A stretch of DNA of 64,000 bases, from the NCBI GenBank assembly GCA_958450365.1, contig CAUEEP010000758.1, forward strand, positions 1,200,565-1,264,564. Direction: 5' to 3'. A program made the translations under genes and the position numbers. The DNA comes from Mesorhabditis belari. Lineage: Eukaryota; Nematoda; Chromadorea; Rhabditida; Rhabditidae. The notes under the pieces were generated by a model that did not search any database, was not told where the DNA came from, and saw nothing but the letters and a program-made list of their open reading frames with translations. Within the stretch, counting starts at the first letter, position 1. Every line of letters begins with the position of its first letter. This document shows positions 34,797-47,919 of this stretch, in pieces.

Positions 34797-36400
<1,604 letters not shown>

Positions 36401-36719
36401 ATGTATTGATTGTCAGTTTTATGTATTGTCTTGTCTTGCCAGGCGTATTATCGAGTAAATTTTCAAACGTTCTGTTCAATAAATGTTCTGTCTGACAAGT
36501 TTTGTAGAATGCAGCTTATTTGTGTCATTTCAAAGTAATACATGATTCGAAGCGCCATGTTTGCTCCATACATTTCGATATTTATCCAAAGTCACATACT
36601 CTAAATTGATTTTGCCGCTCATGAGTATGAACTACCTCTCGAAGTTATACAGATAGAATTATGCATTTGAATGCAGTCAGAATTATATTATGCATTTTTA
36701 GCTATTTGATCTGACTGAA
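36401..36719. other. tubulin 3' region and spacer
   Basis: Contains the tubulin AATAAA (about 36478) and AT-rich sequence before the next gene on the same strand. Nothing else seen. Confidence 0.5.
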
Positions 36720-37690
36720 ATGCCAATTTGCGACAAGTTCCGAGTTCTTTTCAACCAGAACCATGTGTTTCTCGACGAGAGCCGCTACAAGTTCTGCTGT
36801 GGATTGCTTCCTGTCGAGGTTATTGTTTTGCCAAATTAAAGCCATTTTAACGTCTATTTAGATTGCTGCTTTACTGTTCTTCATCATGGAAATATTTGCT
36901 CTGGGCACGGCTTTCTCAAACGCCAGTATGCACAACCAGGCATTGACGGTTTGTTTTTTGCCCTTTTATTTTAAAATGTCTCGTTTTAGTGGGGATACTT
37001 CATGGGAATGATTGTGCTCGTCGGATGCATTGTCACCACTCTTTTGGGAAATCACAAGACGGGCAAAATTGTTCTCTTTTTGCTGGTAAACTGGCTTGTG
37101 TTGGATGGTAATACATAGTGTTTTTAGCCTGTATTGGATGTGATGAGTGTCGGCTACTACTTGATGGCCATCTTGTGTTTCAAGGGAGCATTTAATAGGT
37201 ATTCTGATTCTACATACCTACCTACCTAATTCAAATGCTTCTAGCCCCCATTGTGCAGCTGGTAATGCAAGTTTCGACTCAAGCGCTCAAAAGGATATCA
37301 AGGGAAATTGTGTGTTTTACAGTTAGATAACAATAACTCATGCTTTTAGTGCTTATTGGCTCCCTCATCTTCTTCGTTCCACTCTTCATCTGGGAGTACT
37401 TGGTCTTCTATCTTCATTATACTAGCCTGAAGTATTTTTTATTTGCCAGATATTCTTATTTTATCGAATTAAGGGAGAAGCGTGGCAAAATCGACGTCGA
37501 ACTTTGCAATGAGGTCAAGCTCATTCCCAAACCTCAAGGCACAGTAAGCTTTTGACAATTTTTTATTGAGCAATTGTTTTAGAGTGTTGCTGTGGGTGAA
37601 GTCTTGATGACCAACACTTCGCCAAAGAAGAACATCGCTCCCCAGCGCGTCAAGGAGGAACGTCGTGGAGCAGCTGGGCCATCGCACTAA
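36720..37690 (+). CDS. four-pass membrane protein, unknown function (paralogue 3)
   Basis: Starts MPICDKFRVLFNQNHVFLDE followed by SRYKFCCGLLPVE. Helices follow: IAALLFFIMEIFALGTAFSN, WGYFMGMIVLVGCIVTTLLG, FLLPVLDVMSVGYYLMAILC and LIGSLIFFVPLFIWEYLVFY. The polar tail contains KIDVELCNEVKLIPKPQGT and GEVLMTNTSPKKNIAPQRVK and ends AAGPSH-stop (37690). Gene layout matches the pair at 5.3-7.6 kb: a short N-terminal cytosolic exon, four helices and a basic tail with NTSP/NPST-like wording. A 42-bp piece of this gene (37253-37294) is also found in the scrambled junction at 62502-62543. Function not recognised. Confidence 0.68.
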
Positions 37691-38134
37691 GATTACAGAG
37701 GAATCTCGTTAAAGTCTAATTTTTGTTGTTACCGTTACAAAATTTTTTACCTATCTAGTTGTTTTTGTTGTTATCCTTACGTTCAGTTGTTACTCAATTA
37801 GATAAATCTTGAACTTTAAAACGAAATGTGCAGCCAATTTGAGTAGAGTACAAAACTTGTGGATAGGGAAACCAGTCGTGAGCGTTTTTGACAAGCCTCT
37901 TTCAGCTTTATTGTTGGATTTAAATGAAAGTCATTTTAATCCTCCGGGAGTTGATATTCACGCATTTTATTCTTTAACAAAGACACAAGTATTAAAACTG
38001 AAAACGACAAGATTGATAGAAATGTATTACCCGCCTAAAAATTAAGTGAAGGGGATGATATCGAGCGAAAAGATAACAACAAGACACGTAAAATCTGAAA
38101 TCACAAAAGAAACATTCACTGTTAAAACAAATCC
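37691..38134. other. intergenic between convergent genes
   Basis: AT-rich, no gene seen; the 3' regions of the membrane protein gene (plus) and of POLG (minus) meet here. Confidence 0.45.
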
Positions 38135-41100
38135 TTAAATCGTTCCCTTTGAAAGTTTTCCATCCGTCTTTTCCAACACCATTTCCATATTCCATGATTC
38201 ACCTAAAAACGGAAAATCTGAATTTCTTCAACAGAAAAATGATGCCTGGTTTAGGGACGGTTCCGTCGGGATTTTTGCAAGGAGCTGTCACACTTTTGCG
38301 CAATACAGAATCCACGTCTACTTCCGAGAAAAAGGCAATGTTCTGGAAGAAAGTTAATTTTGTCTCTGAGTCAAAATAGAAAAAAGTACAAGTGGATCTT
38401 ACCATGGGTAATTGTTGTATTCCGATCGCCTGTGAAATCGTGGCTCTCACGTAGGCATTACTCCACATTAATGCCAGCGCACATCGGCCAACATCTTCGT
38501 CTTTGCACAAGTATCGAACCTAAATTAGAATACACGATATTAACATTGAACAGTCAGCTAAAAGCGTCCACCAGTCGGTGTCTTATTCATTTTTATATTC
38601 TCTTCGATTGAACGGATCATTTTCTGGTGAGTTTTTGTTTTTTGAGCTGCAATTTGGGACTTTTCAACATTTGTGTTAAACTTTTGAATTTTAGATCCAT
38701 AATGCCAGCCAAGGGATCGGTCAAGTCGAGGAGAAGAATTGTGAGGAAAATCTTGGTCTTCTGATTTACATTTTTTTAGGTTTCCCCACCCGAACAGCCG
38801 AAAGATTTTGTCAAATTTGTTAACGATCAATTGGGCCCAAAAAAGAAGACTGATGCCTATGAAGTTTTTTGGGAAATTTTTTGATGGTAATAGAGGTTGT
38901 TAAGAAAATCACTGGAGGTAAGGAGTATCGACCGAATTGGCAAAACCTCGCCTCGATCTACAATCAATCGCGCCTTCAATTGATGGTTGGAGAGAAGCAA
39001 CTTCTCAAGGTAAAAATTTGGTGCTTTAGATGAAGAATAGGTGTCTCAATAGGTAACTGGGTTGTTTTTAGGTTGAGCCACAAAAACCGAACGACAATCT
39101 GTTTTTGCCGGGCTCTTACACGTCTTACGATCATCGCGACTACACTTTTTATCAGGTGGGTAAATAATTTTTTCGCTATGTCTTGATTTAGGCTCCCAAA
39201 ACCGAACAAACAACCATCGATTTGTGGAGAGCCGTTTGGCAGGTTTGGGATTTTGAGAATTTTCAATAATTTTACCCTTTTTAGGACGAGACTTGCGTGA
39301 TTGTTTCTGTTTCCCAAAAGGGTGATTTTGCGAAAGAGCCAACCACACGCTGTTATCCATATTGGCCAAAAAAAGAAGGAGAAACACTCACACTTGCCGT
39401 TGGTGACATTTATTCAATTAACGAAGCTTTGAAAGTTAGAGTAACCCTTTTCTTTTAGAATGGTCGTTATGTGATCAAATGCACGAAGCGGCTCACTGAG
39501 GGACTCGATCCGTCAAAGCCTGAAGCTCAACAAAGAGGCCATGTAATCTACGAGTTAAACCTGCAAAGTACTGACAAATTTATCAAAGATGAAGAAAATA
39601 AGGTTGAGATTCGGGGAAAATATGGGTGAATTGACAATATACTTTAGAAAGAGGGCGAAGAGACGGAGACTGTGACCAAAGAGGTGTACATTCCGAATGG
39701 ATATGATCAACTTTTTTAATTTTAGGTGTCATTGTTGCACTATGAGAATTGGAGTCCGGATAAATGGCCCGACAGAGACGATATCATTCATTTTATCTTC
39801 GATATCAGCAAGAAAGAAAAAGAGGTAATGTGCTAATGTTGAATGAAATTTCTCCCCTTTAGGCTGTGAAACGAGCTCAAAATGCCTACATACCACCAGT
39901 TTTGCTGCAAGGATATGAAGCAATTGGACGGTTTGTTTTGTTGACAAATTTGACTGGGCTCGTTTTAGAACAAGCGTTGTCTGGGTGGCTCTGGCAATTA
40001 TGCGACACGCCGAGCAAAAAGATGGATTTGATGTGGGCGATGTGATAAACAAATTGGCCAGGTGAGTGGGCCAATAAATTGGTACTGATTGAACAATCAA
40101 TGATTACTTGCTTACTTTTAAATTAGAGACCTCTTTGTGTTTTAAATATTTCAATTTAGACAACGTCCCGGTGTTTTTCGTGATCGACTTCATTACACGT
40201 ACGCCTATGCGCTCTCCTTTCGCGTCGCCGCTTTCACCGGACAATTTACGGTGATTGAGATTTCTTTTTTTTGCTACTTTCACTTAAAGATACTATAAAA
40301 TACTTTAGTGAAGCTGGGGGTTTGCATTGTTTCTTTACCTTTTATTTTAGGATTGGAAGAAAATCTGCGGTGAATTGAAGGAAAGCTACGAGAAGAGCGC
40401 TCTCACCTCAACCCGCGATGCACTACAGCCAAATTAAAAAGATTCCTTTTTATGATATTGCTTTGACATTTAGTTACTAAAGATTGACTAATAAACAATT
40501 TAATCTGTCTGTTTTTGATCCGTTTGTGGTGCATTTAAAAATTTTGATTGTAAAACAAACCTCATCGTGAATAGAAATCATGAATCGACAACCAATATCG
40601 TACTCGGTGCACAACCAATCCATGCTCAAAAGCAAAAGATGCAAAAAGTCAACAGCCGACGATTGTACAACCTACATATTTATTCGAAATTTTGAGTAAG
40701 TAGTGATTCATTTACCCAATTCATTCGACTTCTCATGAAAGTGTCGAGAAATAGTTGTTTTTCGGTGCCTGTACAATTTTGTGGAATCGAGAGACCGGAG
40801 CCAAGAATACATTCTGAAAGCAAATTTATAGAAAGATTTTGGTAGAAGACATACTTAAAACTGGAGTGCACATTTGACCCTGTCTAGCTGACCAAACGAG
40901 ATAATTGAAGGTTGACGACTCACTGAGTGATTAAGTTATTAAGAAAAAGCATGGCGATACTTACTATCCCCCAATGAAGTACTTTTCGGTCGAACTGAAG
41001 TTTTCATAAATTTCGGGGATGGGTTTGAAAGTAGTCGAATCCGAGATAGAAAATCCTCGATTTCTCAGCTCTTGAATAAGCCATTCTTCAAAAAGGCGTG

Positions 41101-44100
41101 ATGAAGGTCTAAATCTAATATTAAGCAAAACGAATCAAATTTAAACGTCGAATGTAACAGTCCTTAAATATTCACTTTTCGCTTCCGTCATCATCATCTA
41201 AACTGTAAGTGGGCACAAAAAATTGTCCACCAGCGCGCACAAAAGAATCCATTAAACCATTCACTTTGCAGAATTCGAGAAAAAACGGAATCACCGATTG
41301 TTTCAACTTTCGAAGCCTAAAACAAAAAAAATAGGCATTTCAAAGTTTCCATACGGTATTTCTTTTCCTTTTGTGTTCTCAAAAAGTTTCCGCGCAATTT
41401 CTTCAGCTTTCTTTTCATCTGTGCCGCCCTCTCTAGAACAAATATCGTTCGAACAAATAAAAACGCTTACATTAATGTGTTTTTAGCATTCGTGATCCCG
41501 GCTCCATACAAGCGAGCATAGTTGAGGATCTGAAAAGGGGTGTTAACTAAAATGACACTTTCCAAACCTTTGCCGTGTCTCGTTTAATCTTCAAATCATT
41601 TGCAATAACTGAATGCAAATCGCTGTTGTCCGATCGATGTCCAGCTAGAGCCATATTCGAGAAAGGTGTTCGACCGGGTCGACGCTCGTTTTGATCTGAA
41701 AATTTTGGAATGGTTAGTTCATCTATTTTTCGAGCACTTAACAGTAAAGGAGTTAATGAATCAATGTAATCCTTATACTTGAGTGCATAGCTGATAAATA
41801 AAATTTACCAAGCCCAGCCGCATCACTTGCATCACCCATTATGGCGGCTAACCATTGTTCTTGGGAATCAACATCGGCGCCTAAACATGAATATTATTAA
41901 AGGTAGTGCATTGAATCTGTCTAACCTACAATACAGTATCCTGGCGGCGCTTGAACCATCGACTTTAAATGTGTACCGATTCTGCTCTCCTTTTCATCCT
42001 AAAATATTATTTAAATTTTGCTAAATCTTAAAACAAACCCACCTTTACATTAGTCATTGTAACCCAAAGTGCGTGAACAGCTCGACGAGACACCGTTCCG
42101 GCTGGTCTAATACCCGGCGCCAATGCTCCGATCTAAAAGTTGGCAGTTTAAAAAGTTCGTTTACCATTTTAAAGGCTCTATTTCAAAATTTTTTTAATTT
42201 ACTAGTTTTGTTGCGTTCTCCAATTTGGAATCTGTCTTCGACGGCAATTCAATGTCTGATGCTTCTGGTTGCCATACGTGGATCTCATCGGCAAAGCGTT
42301 TACTAAAGTTTTGGCTTGAACAAATTATTTTAACGGCTATGCTTAAAACCTGTAGCTTATCCAAAATTTTGTCGTAAAGAAGTCGCTGACAAAGTCGTTA
42401 AATTCTTTTTGAAACCTATAAGAATAAAATAAAGTCACCATGCAAACGCTTTATCTATGTACAAAATAATACCTTGTTGGTTTTAGAAGGCGCCCTAAAA
42501 GCGATTTGTAAGTGAGAGCGAACGGGGTTGCGATTTTAGTTGATTTGTGACCAGACGCCTTAAAAAAGTTCAAACTGATTTTTTGATTGTAAAAACCTTT
42601 TCGAGTTGTTTATAGTAAAATGGGCCAATCTTTTTCAGGTTTTCCTCAACAGAAAGATCAACGAGTAATTCCTTTGGTGCAAACCCAAAGCGTTCATTGT
42701 AGATGTTCCATAATGCACTAAATTCTGTTGCTTAAAAGGAAAAAAAAGCAGATAAACCCCGCCGGCATTAGTACTTTGCTTTTCTCTTTGCCCAATTCTA
42801 CAAAATCGTCGGGTTCTAAATCTAAAAATTTAAACTTGCCAAAGGTCATCTTCATAAAAACAAACCACGACATTCATTTACTACAGGAATCAAGTATCCC
42901 CAGCCATAAACGGGATGATCATAAAGTGGATAAGGACCATAAACCATTCCAAAGATCTAGAAGAGTAATAAAGAATGCCAAAAGAAATAGACAAACCTTT
43001 GGAATGAGTTTACCATATCTCACATTTAAAGTGTCATCTCCAATATCTTCAATCGATAAAGCACGTTGTTCGGCGTTAGCAAAGAGATTATTATACCATC
43101 TAGACAAAAGTTTAGTCGATATCTGAACTCTTATCTAATAGTAAAAAAATACCTGGGATTGGAGTCTTTTCGTGAGAGTTTCCAATCTTCTGTCCAAAGC
43201 CACGGATCGGTACTAGAATCAAAAGTTAAATCGTTTATAGCTTTTACAATACATATTCGTTTCTTCGCATAACGTCTTGGCACTTTTGACAATTTGAATG
43301 GAATTCTGGAAAGTAAAAAGGTCAAACAAGGTTTTTCTCAACAGGTACCTGCTGCTTTTGTTCCAACAGAGCTTTTTCGCATGAATCGTAATATTGTGGC
43401 CAGTATCTATTGATCGGAAGATAGGCATCACCCATGTTTAGAAAGCCATACAGCGTCACTGGTGACGGATACCTGAAAATTGAACACAACAGCTTTTGCA
43501 ATCTTTCAAAACTAACATCTCACGAAACTTCGGGACAAGTTTCTGGAAAGCCTTTGCAGTTGCAATTACCTAAAAGTTTATGTATCCAAATACAAATCCA
43601 AACGTACGTCCAATGCACAATAGGCCATGCATTCCTAAAAAGCAGAGATGTTCGATTCAAAAATTTTGTTAACAACTCACCTGAAAGTTCTTTGTTTCCC
43701 GAAAAAACATAATTGGTTCTTTCACAAAATAGTCCCGTTCCGTTTTCTTCATCATGGATATCTTTTTCGATAATCGGTCCTTATCTTCACTCAACAGAAA
43801 CTTACAAAGCTAAAGATTCCTTAATTACATAACTTTTAAAAAAATGTTTACATCTTTCAGCGAGACTTTTGTAGCATTTGTGCGCCATTTTGCCATCAAC
43901 TTCTCCAATTTCATTGCAGCCCAATCTTTGCGGAAAATCTATTTTTTTAAACTTGGTGGCAAAATCAATTTCGTACCGTTTTCTCTTCGGTAAGATCATC
44001 CTTATTGTAAAGTCCCTGTTGATGATCGGCCATTCCATAAATTGAAGCTCCCGCGGATAAGGTATCAAAATAACGGAGTCCAGTTTTCTAAAAAAACTTG

Positions 44101-45209
44101 AAAAAACTTTCAAATGTTCACATACATATTGAAGGTATGGTTCTCTTGTTCTCGCACGATCGAATCCAACGTTGTGACCAACCACCAGACGCGCCTTCCG
44201 ATCCTCTCCATCAACCGAGAGCGGGATCATTTCGTTGGTTGTCGCAAAATCATAATAAGGTGTATTCTCGACGAGCCTTTTTGAACACCAAGAGTACCTA
44301 AAATGTTCAATATATAAACTTCAGCAGTATCTAGTTAATCTCCACATTAAGCAATCGAACCATCCTCATTTAATACTACTGTTTTAGACAGTTCAAGCTT
44401 CTATTTTTCCCTTTACTCAATTCTCTATTTCATTGTCTTAAACAGTCTACCCATCAATAACCCATATTCGTTTTGATGTAACACGAATGTGTTGTTGTTT
44501 ATCGATAACGGAATAATACAGAAACTCCAAATATTAACCCACCAAGCTTTTGATGTGAGAGCGATAGCCATTGTCGGAAGTTTCCCTTTTGGTTCTGCAT
44601 CTGTCACACAAACTTCCACATCAAAAACTGAGCACGATTCGAGTGGATGTGAAACCTTTAGCCACATCTACTCGTAAAAATAAATTCAAAAGTACCTCGG
44701 TAATTTCACCAGTTTGATGATCGTAACGAGTCCACCCTGTTCTGAAATTGAATTCTTTTGGAAGCAATTTGTAAAGTTTTTCTAAGTTCCATTGCATCAT
44801 TTCATCCATGTATGCGGAGTAGGTGTCGGTCTAGAAAAAATATTTTAAGGTTACTTTTAGAAAGTTACTTTTTCTCTAGCAACTGCTTCAAAGTGCTGCA
44901 AAAGATTCGCATTCCTGAGCACCGGCTTTTCCAAGATTTCCAACTTTTTTGAAAATGCATCGTTCGAGGCAGTGCTCGGAACCTTGAAAAGAGGTGTTGA
45001 CGTTATGCAGTTAAATTGATACCTCAACATTCGGAAATAAATGATTATGGAGAAAAACGGGAAGCGTCGTGATCTGTTTTGGTACAAACTAAAAGATTTA
45101 AAATGTTTCTGTTTATGATAACCAAGTGAAGTATAGGAAAAACCTTTGAAGCTGCGGAGGACTGTCGCCGAATATTTGAAAAACGGGGAAGTCGGCGAAA
45201 ATTTTTCAT
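38135..45209 (-). CDS. polg-1: mitochondrial DNA polymerase gamma, catalytic subunit
   Basis: Replicates mitochondrial DNA. The start at 45209 gives a basic, Arg-rich mitochondrial leader ([20 protein letters not shown]). Exonuclease domain: [20 protein letters not shown] (Exo I) and [20 protein letters not shown] (Exo II). The intervening part includes [19 protein letters not shown]. Polymerase domain: [20 protein letters not shown] (motif A), [17 protein letters not shown] (motif B) and [10 protein letters not shown] (motif C). The final exons, 2 kb away, encode [40 protein letters not shown] and [26 protein letters not shown]. The intron between HDE (40562) and VRYL (about 38519) houses a complete gene on the other strand. 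The last intron (38245-38213) is GC-AG. Third gene of a probable operon, about 100 bp after TRAPPC5. Confidence 0.93.
38429..39864 (+). repeat. source segment of a 1.4-kb direct duplication
   Basis: Repeated at 62566-64000, about 24.1 kb away and continuing past the window end. It includes the POLG exon VRYLCKDED (antisense) and most of the nested phosphatase gene. Only isolated differences were seen. Confidence 0.93.
38702..40437 (+). CDS. protein-tyrosine phosphatase domain protein, catalytically dead, nested in a POLG intron
   Basis: The ATG at 38702 follows TTTTAGATCCATA. The order of blocks is that of a classical PTP domain: [162 protein letters not shown]. The signature HCxxGxGR-[ST] is degenerate: the His-Cys pair reads Leu-Gln, so the nucleophile is gone, while GRTS remains. 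I infer a pseudophosphatase that may bind phosphotyrosine or act as a scaffold; nematodes have many such genes, often expressed in the male germ line. Stop at 40437. A frameshifted direct copy starts at 62839. Confidence 0.85.
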
Positions 45210-45310
45210 CAGGAAATTCAATCCCTCTGAACTTGAGTTATGTTTGTGACAAATTTCTTGCGGAGAAAAAATAAAAGAGTGCATTTAACCGGAAGCAAAT
45301 ATATCCGATC

Positions 45311-46224
45311 TCAAACAGCTTTATTTTCACGATCAATCACAGATTCGTCAAATTCTATCAGATATGTTGTCGCTCCCTCATGCCAATGGGCACTCACTTT
45401 GCATGGAAAGTTCGAAGCCTAGAAATTAAATATGTCGCAATCATAAAAAAAAATGTCCAGAATTTGCACATACCTCTAGCATAGCCTCAATAATTCCTGC
45501 CGAGAACGCAGCACAATTTAAACTGTTGTCCTTGGGTACCGAGATGTAAGTGTTCACAAGGGGTTCCTTTTCGATCAAATGATCTAAAAGTGGATGTAAA
45601 AATTCGACATAAAACTGAAACTCACAATTTCTGGGATTATCATTTGAGCGTTCCAGTCTATCCGCCTCCTTGCCAAACAGGTTCTTCCAAATTGTACTCT
45701 AAAATTTCGTATTCATCTCAAAAAGGGAATGAATAAAATGAAAAAGCAATGATTAAAGCTACCTTCAAAAACATCAACATTCCAAGCAACTTAGTTTCTC
45801 GTTTGTACCCTTTTTCTCGTAGAACGATCAAATCGAGCATTCTAATTCCAATGAATCGCCCAAGAGACACTAATCTAAATCTAAAGTTTAGAATCGATTT
45901 AAAATATATTAACTTTAATTACAGCTACACGATTTGAAGTGAAGTTTGAAGGATTGAAAACTCAAATTCTAGTATTCGTTCTTCAATTCACAAATTACAA
46001 AAACAAAGATAACTTACTTATCATGTAGTTCTTCTCCAGATTTTACCCTCTGTTGCACATATGCGATGATTTCCGAAAATAAAACGGCAAATGTTGAAAG
46101 ATTGACCTTAAAGATTACTTTATTCAAAAATTTTTCTAAAATGTAGGTTAAAAGAAATATAAAACCAAACCTCGGCTTTTCCTTTGCTCAAATTTTTGTC
46201 CAAAATGCTCTGATTCTTTGCCAT
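45311..46224 (-). CDS. TRAPPC5: TRAPP complex subunit 5 (Bet3-family)
   Basis: Core subunit of the TRAPP tethering and Rab1-exchange complex at the ER-Golgi interface. The start at 46224 follows GTTTAGGCTTGAAA, a likely trans-splice site. Blocks: MAKNQSILDKNLSKGKAEVN; LSTFAVLFSEIIAYVQQRVK; GIRMLDLIVLREKGYKRETK; LGMLMFLKSTIWKNLFGKEA; DRLERSNDNPRNYHLIEKEP; LVNTYISVPKDNSLNCAAFS; GIIEAMLEASNFPCKVSAHW; YLIEFDESVIDRENKAV-stop. The AFxALLFSE, REKGxKRETK and NLFGKEAD-LE motifs are characteristic; the length of about 190 residues matches the family. It sits 85 bp downstream of the TPRKB stop and 100 bp upstream of the POLG start, on the same strand. Confidence 0.94.
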
Positions 46225-46309
46225 TTTCAAGCCTAAACAAAAACCATATCAAATAACAAGAAAATCTAAAATAAAACAAAACAATAAAATAACAAAATAA
46301 TAAATATAT

Positions 46310-46828
46310 CTATTTGGTATCTTTTGAACTAATCTTTGTCAAAATTGCATTTGAGAGACAATCCGAGGGAATATCTTTAAGTTCATAAACTTTTCGAATC
46401 GATGCCTCGTCGGCCAAGGATTGAAGTGCTTCCAGTGTTGTCTCCGTTGCTTGTATTATCGAAAGGATTTCCGGCTCTTCATCAAAACATATCACCAATA
46501 TATGTTTTGTCTCCGCATTTACTCCAAAAACTTTTAGCGTTTCATCGATTCTTTTCATCGGGCTCAAACAATAGATTACCTCAGTGTAGATGTTTTTCGC
46601 GTGCATACAATTTGCGGTTTCGTTGCTCAGAGCTTGATTTATTCCACCAAGAATCACGAAGAGATCCGCAAAATGTTTTCCATCAAGAATCGTCGCAGCT
46701 GAAGGATTTTCTTTGATCTTTCTCGCGAGTTCTTCTCCATTTTTGACATCTTTCAGTAGGGAAATCGTGATTTTCCTCGTCTTTTTCAAGTCAAATGGAT
46801 CGTAGTTGAGCTCGAATTGTGTAGGCAT
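46310..46828 (-). CDS. TPRKB: KEOPS/EKC complex subunit TPRKB (CGI-121)
   Basis: Binds the Bud32/PRPK kinase in the KEOPS complex, which makes the universal t6A modification of tRNAs that read ANN codons. A single uninterrupted frame of 172 residues starts MPTQFELNYDPFDLKKTRKI. TISLLKDVKNGEELARKI, the middle ILGGINQALSNETANCMHAK, TEVIYCLSPMKRIDETLKVF-GV and the last part VYELKDIPSDCLSNAILTKI-SSKDTK match the CGI-121 fold in order and length. A TTTTTAG 21 bp before the ATG could take the spliced leader. First gene of a probable three-gene operon with TRAPPC5 and POLG. Confidence 0.92.
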   Translation of the reverse strand: MPTQFELNYDPFDLKKTRKITISLLKDVKNGEELARKIKENPSAATILDGKHFADLFVILGGINQALSNETANCMHAKNIYTEVIYCLSPMKRIDETLKVFGVNAETKHILVICFDEEPEILSIIQATETTLEALQSLADEASIRKVYELKDIPSDCLSNAILTKISSKDTK

Positions 46829-47088
46829 GAGAAGCGATGGTTGAACAAACTAAAAACAGAAAAATTGGCTTGGTTTAAAGATGGAAAAGTAAAAACACTA
46901 CAATAAAATGAACACTACAAGAAATTTCAGAAAAGTTCTAAAGTCGTTGGACGATTTAAAGATATTTGTTTAATTGTTTAAACAGCAACGCTATGAAATT
47001 TTCTCGCAAAAATAATGTTACTGAACAAGAGATCATTTGCATAATTTCAGAAGTTCTAGTTGCGGTCGTTTTCTTTTTTGCTTTTGAA
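46829..47088. other. upstream region of the TPRKB operon
   Basis: About 260 AT-rich bases between the operon start and the transposon; any operon promoter would be here or beyond the insertion. No motif identified. Confidence 0.4.
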
Positions 47089-47096
47089 GAAATAGC
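47089..47096. repeat. 8-bp target-site duplication, left (GAAATAGC)
   Basis: Identical to 47920-47927 on the other side of the transposon, where it directly abuts the CCCC end. Confidence 0.85.
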
Positions 47097-47919
47097 GGGG
47101 TAGGCTACTTTCCGCCATTTTATTTGCGCAACAGGGTCATTTGCGCAAGTACGTTTGCGCAACTTTTTATTTGCGCAACTTTTTTTGCGCAACAGGGTCA
47201 TTTGCGCAACTTTTTTGACGTTTTTAAGGGACGTTTTTTTAAGGGAGTTTTTGGCGTTTTTTTTTTGTTGTTTAAAATTCTAGTACGGTTTTGTTTATTC
47301 TTAAAAACCATTGTTAACTAATTTTCCGCATTTTCCCAAGAATCCGCATCCATCGTATACTGCGGTCAGACTTTACGAAGAAATGACGCAAATAATCAAC
47401 CGTTTCAAGCTTTCATCGGCTATCAATCTCACTGTTGGACAAAACTACACACGGAAGAAAACTGTATTGGCTCGACAAAAGCAACGTTTTACTGCTATTT
47501 CTAATGGTCGCTTGCCCGGTTGCGATTTTGTGCAACATCTTTCTCAGCTTTTGACTTATATTAAAAAAATTTGATTTTTATTGTTGTCCTAAATTTCATT
47601 GCTATTGTTGTCCTAACTTTCATTGTTATCGGTTGCACTTTTTTGTTAAAGCGATAAAATACTTTACTAATGGTTATTAGCTCTTAGAAAGGACTAATTT
47701 AGATAAATATTGGAAGATTGTGCAAAAAATTGGAAGATTTCATAAAAAATAGAAGAAAATAAAAAAACAATAAAAAAAAGCTCAAAAATTAAAATAATGA
47801 TTAAAAATTCGAGTGCTTAATACAGTGTTAAAGTTGCGCAAATGACCCTTTTTGTGCAAAAAAAAGTTGCGCAAATGACCCTTGTTGCGCAAATAAAATG
47901 GCGGAAAGTAGCCTACCCC
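47097..47919. mobile_element. non-autonomous DNA transposon, probably Merlin-type
   Basis: 823 bp bounded by inverted repeats GGGGTAGGCTACTTTCCGCC and its mirror (...GGCGGAAAGTAGCCTACCCC); similarity continues inward as ATTTTATTTGCGCAACAGGG / CCCTTGTTGCGCAAATAAAA. The flanks carry an 8-bp direct repeat, GAAATAGC, at 47089-47096 and 47920-47927, so this is a genuine insertion. Internal TTGCGCAA words recur many times. No transposase is present; one frame at 47311-47574 (see separate entry) is of unknown origin. An 8-bp target duplication and GG-starting ends suit Merlin elements, whose transposase fragments lie at 21.2-21.9 kb beside a related end. Confidence 0.87.
47311..47574 (+). other. open frame inside the transposon, unknown origin
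   Basis: An 87-codon frame with a protein-like composition: NFPHFPKNPHPSYTAVRLYE, EMTQIINRFKLSSAINLTVG, QNYTRKKTVLARQKQRFTAI, SNGRLPGCDFVQHLSQLLTY-IKKI-stop. It might be a remnant of an element-encoded accessory protein or a captured host exon. I do not recognise it. Confidence 0.35.

Noticed and set aside
38600..40437. Transglutaminase or another enzyme as the identity of the nested gene
   Set aside because: The order of blocks (F-W-R-x-V-W-Q, Y-P-Y-W-P, H-Y-x-x-W, G-R-T-S, Q-R-P-G) is that of a tyrosine phosphatase domain; no transglutaminase motif is present.
40562..46224. POLG first looked truncated, because after HDE the frame ran into an unrelated stop next to the phosphatase gene
   Set aside because: The missing C-terminal blocks ([22 protein letters not shown]) were found 2 kb further on the same strand, so the gene is whole with a nested gene in its intron.
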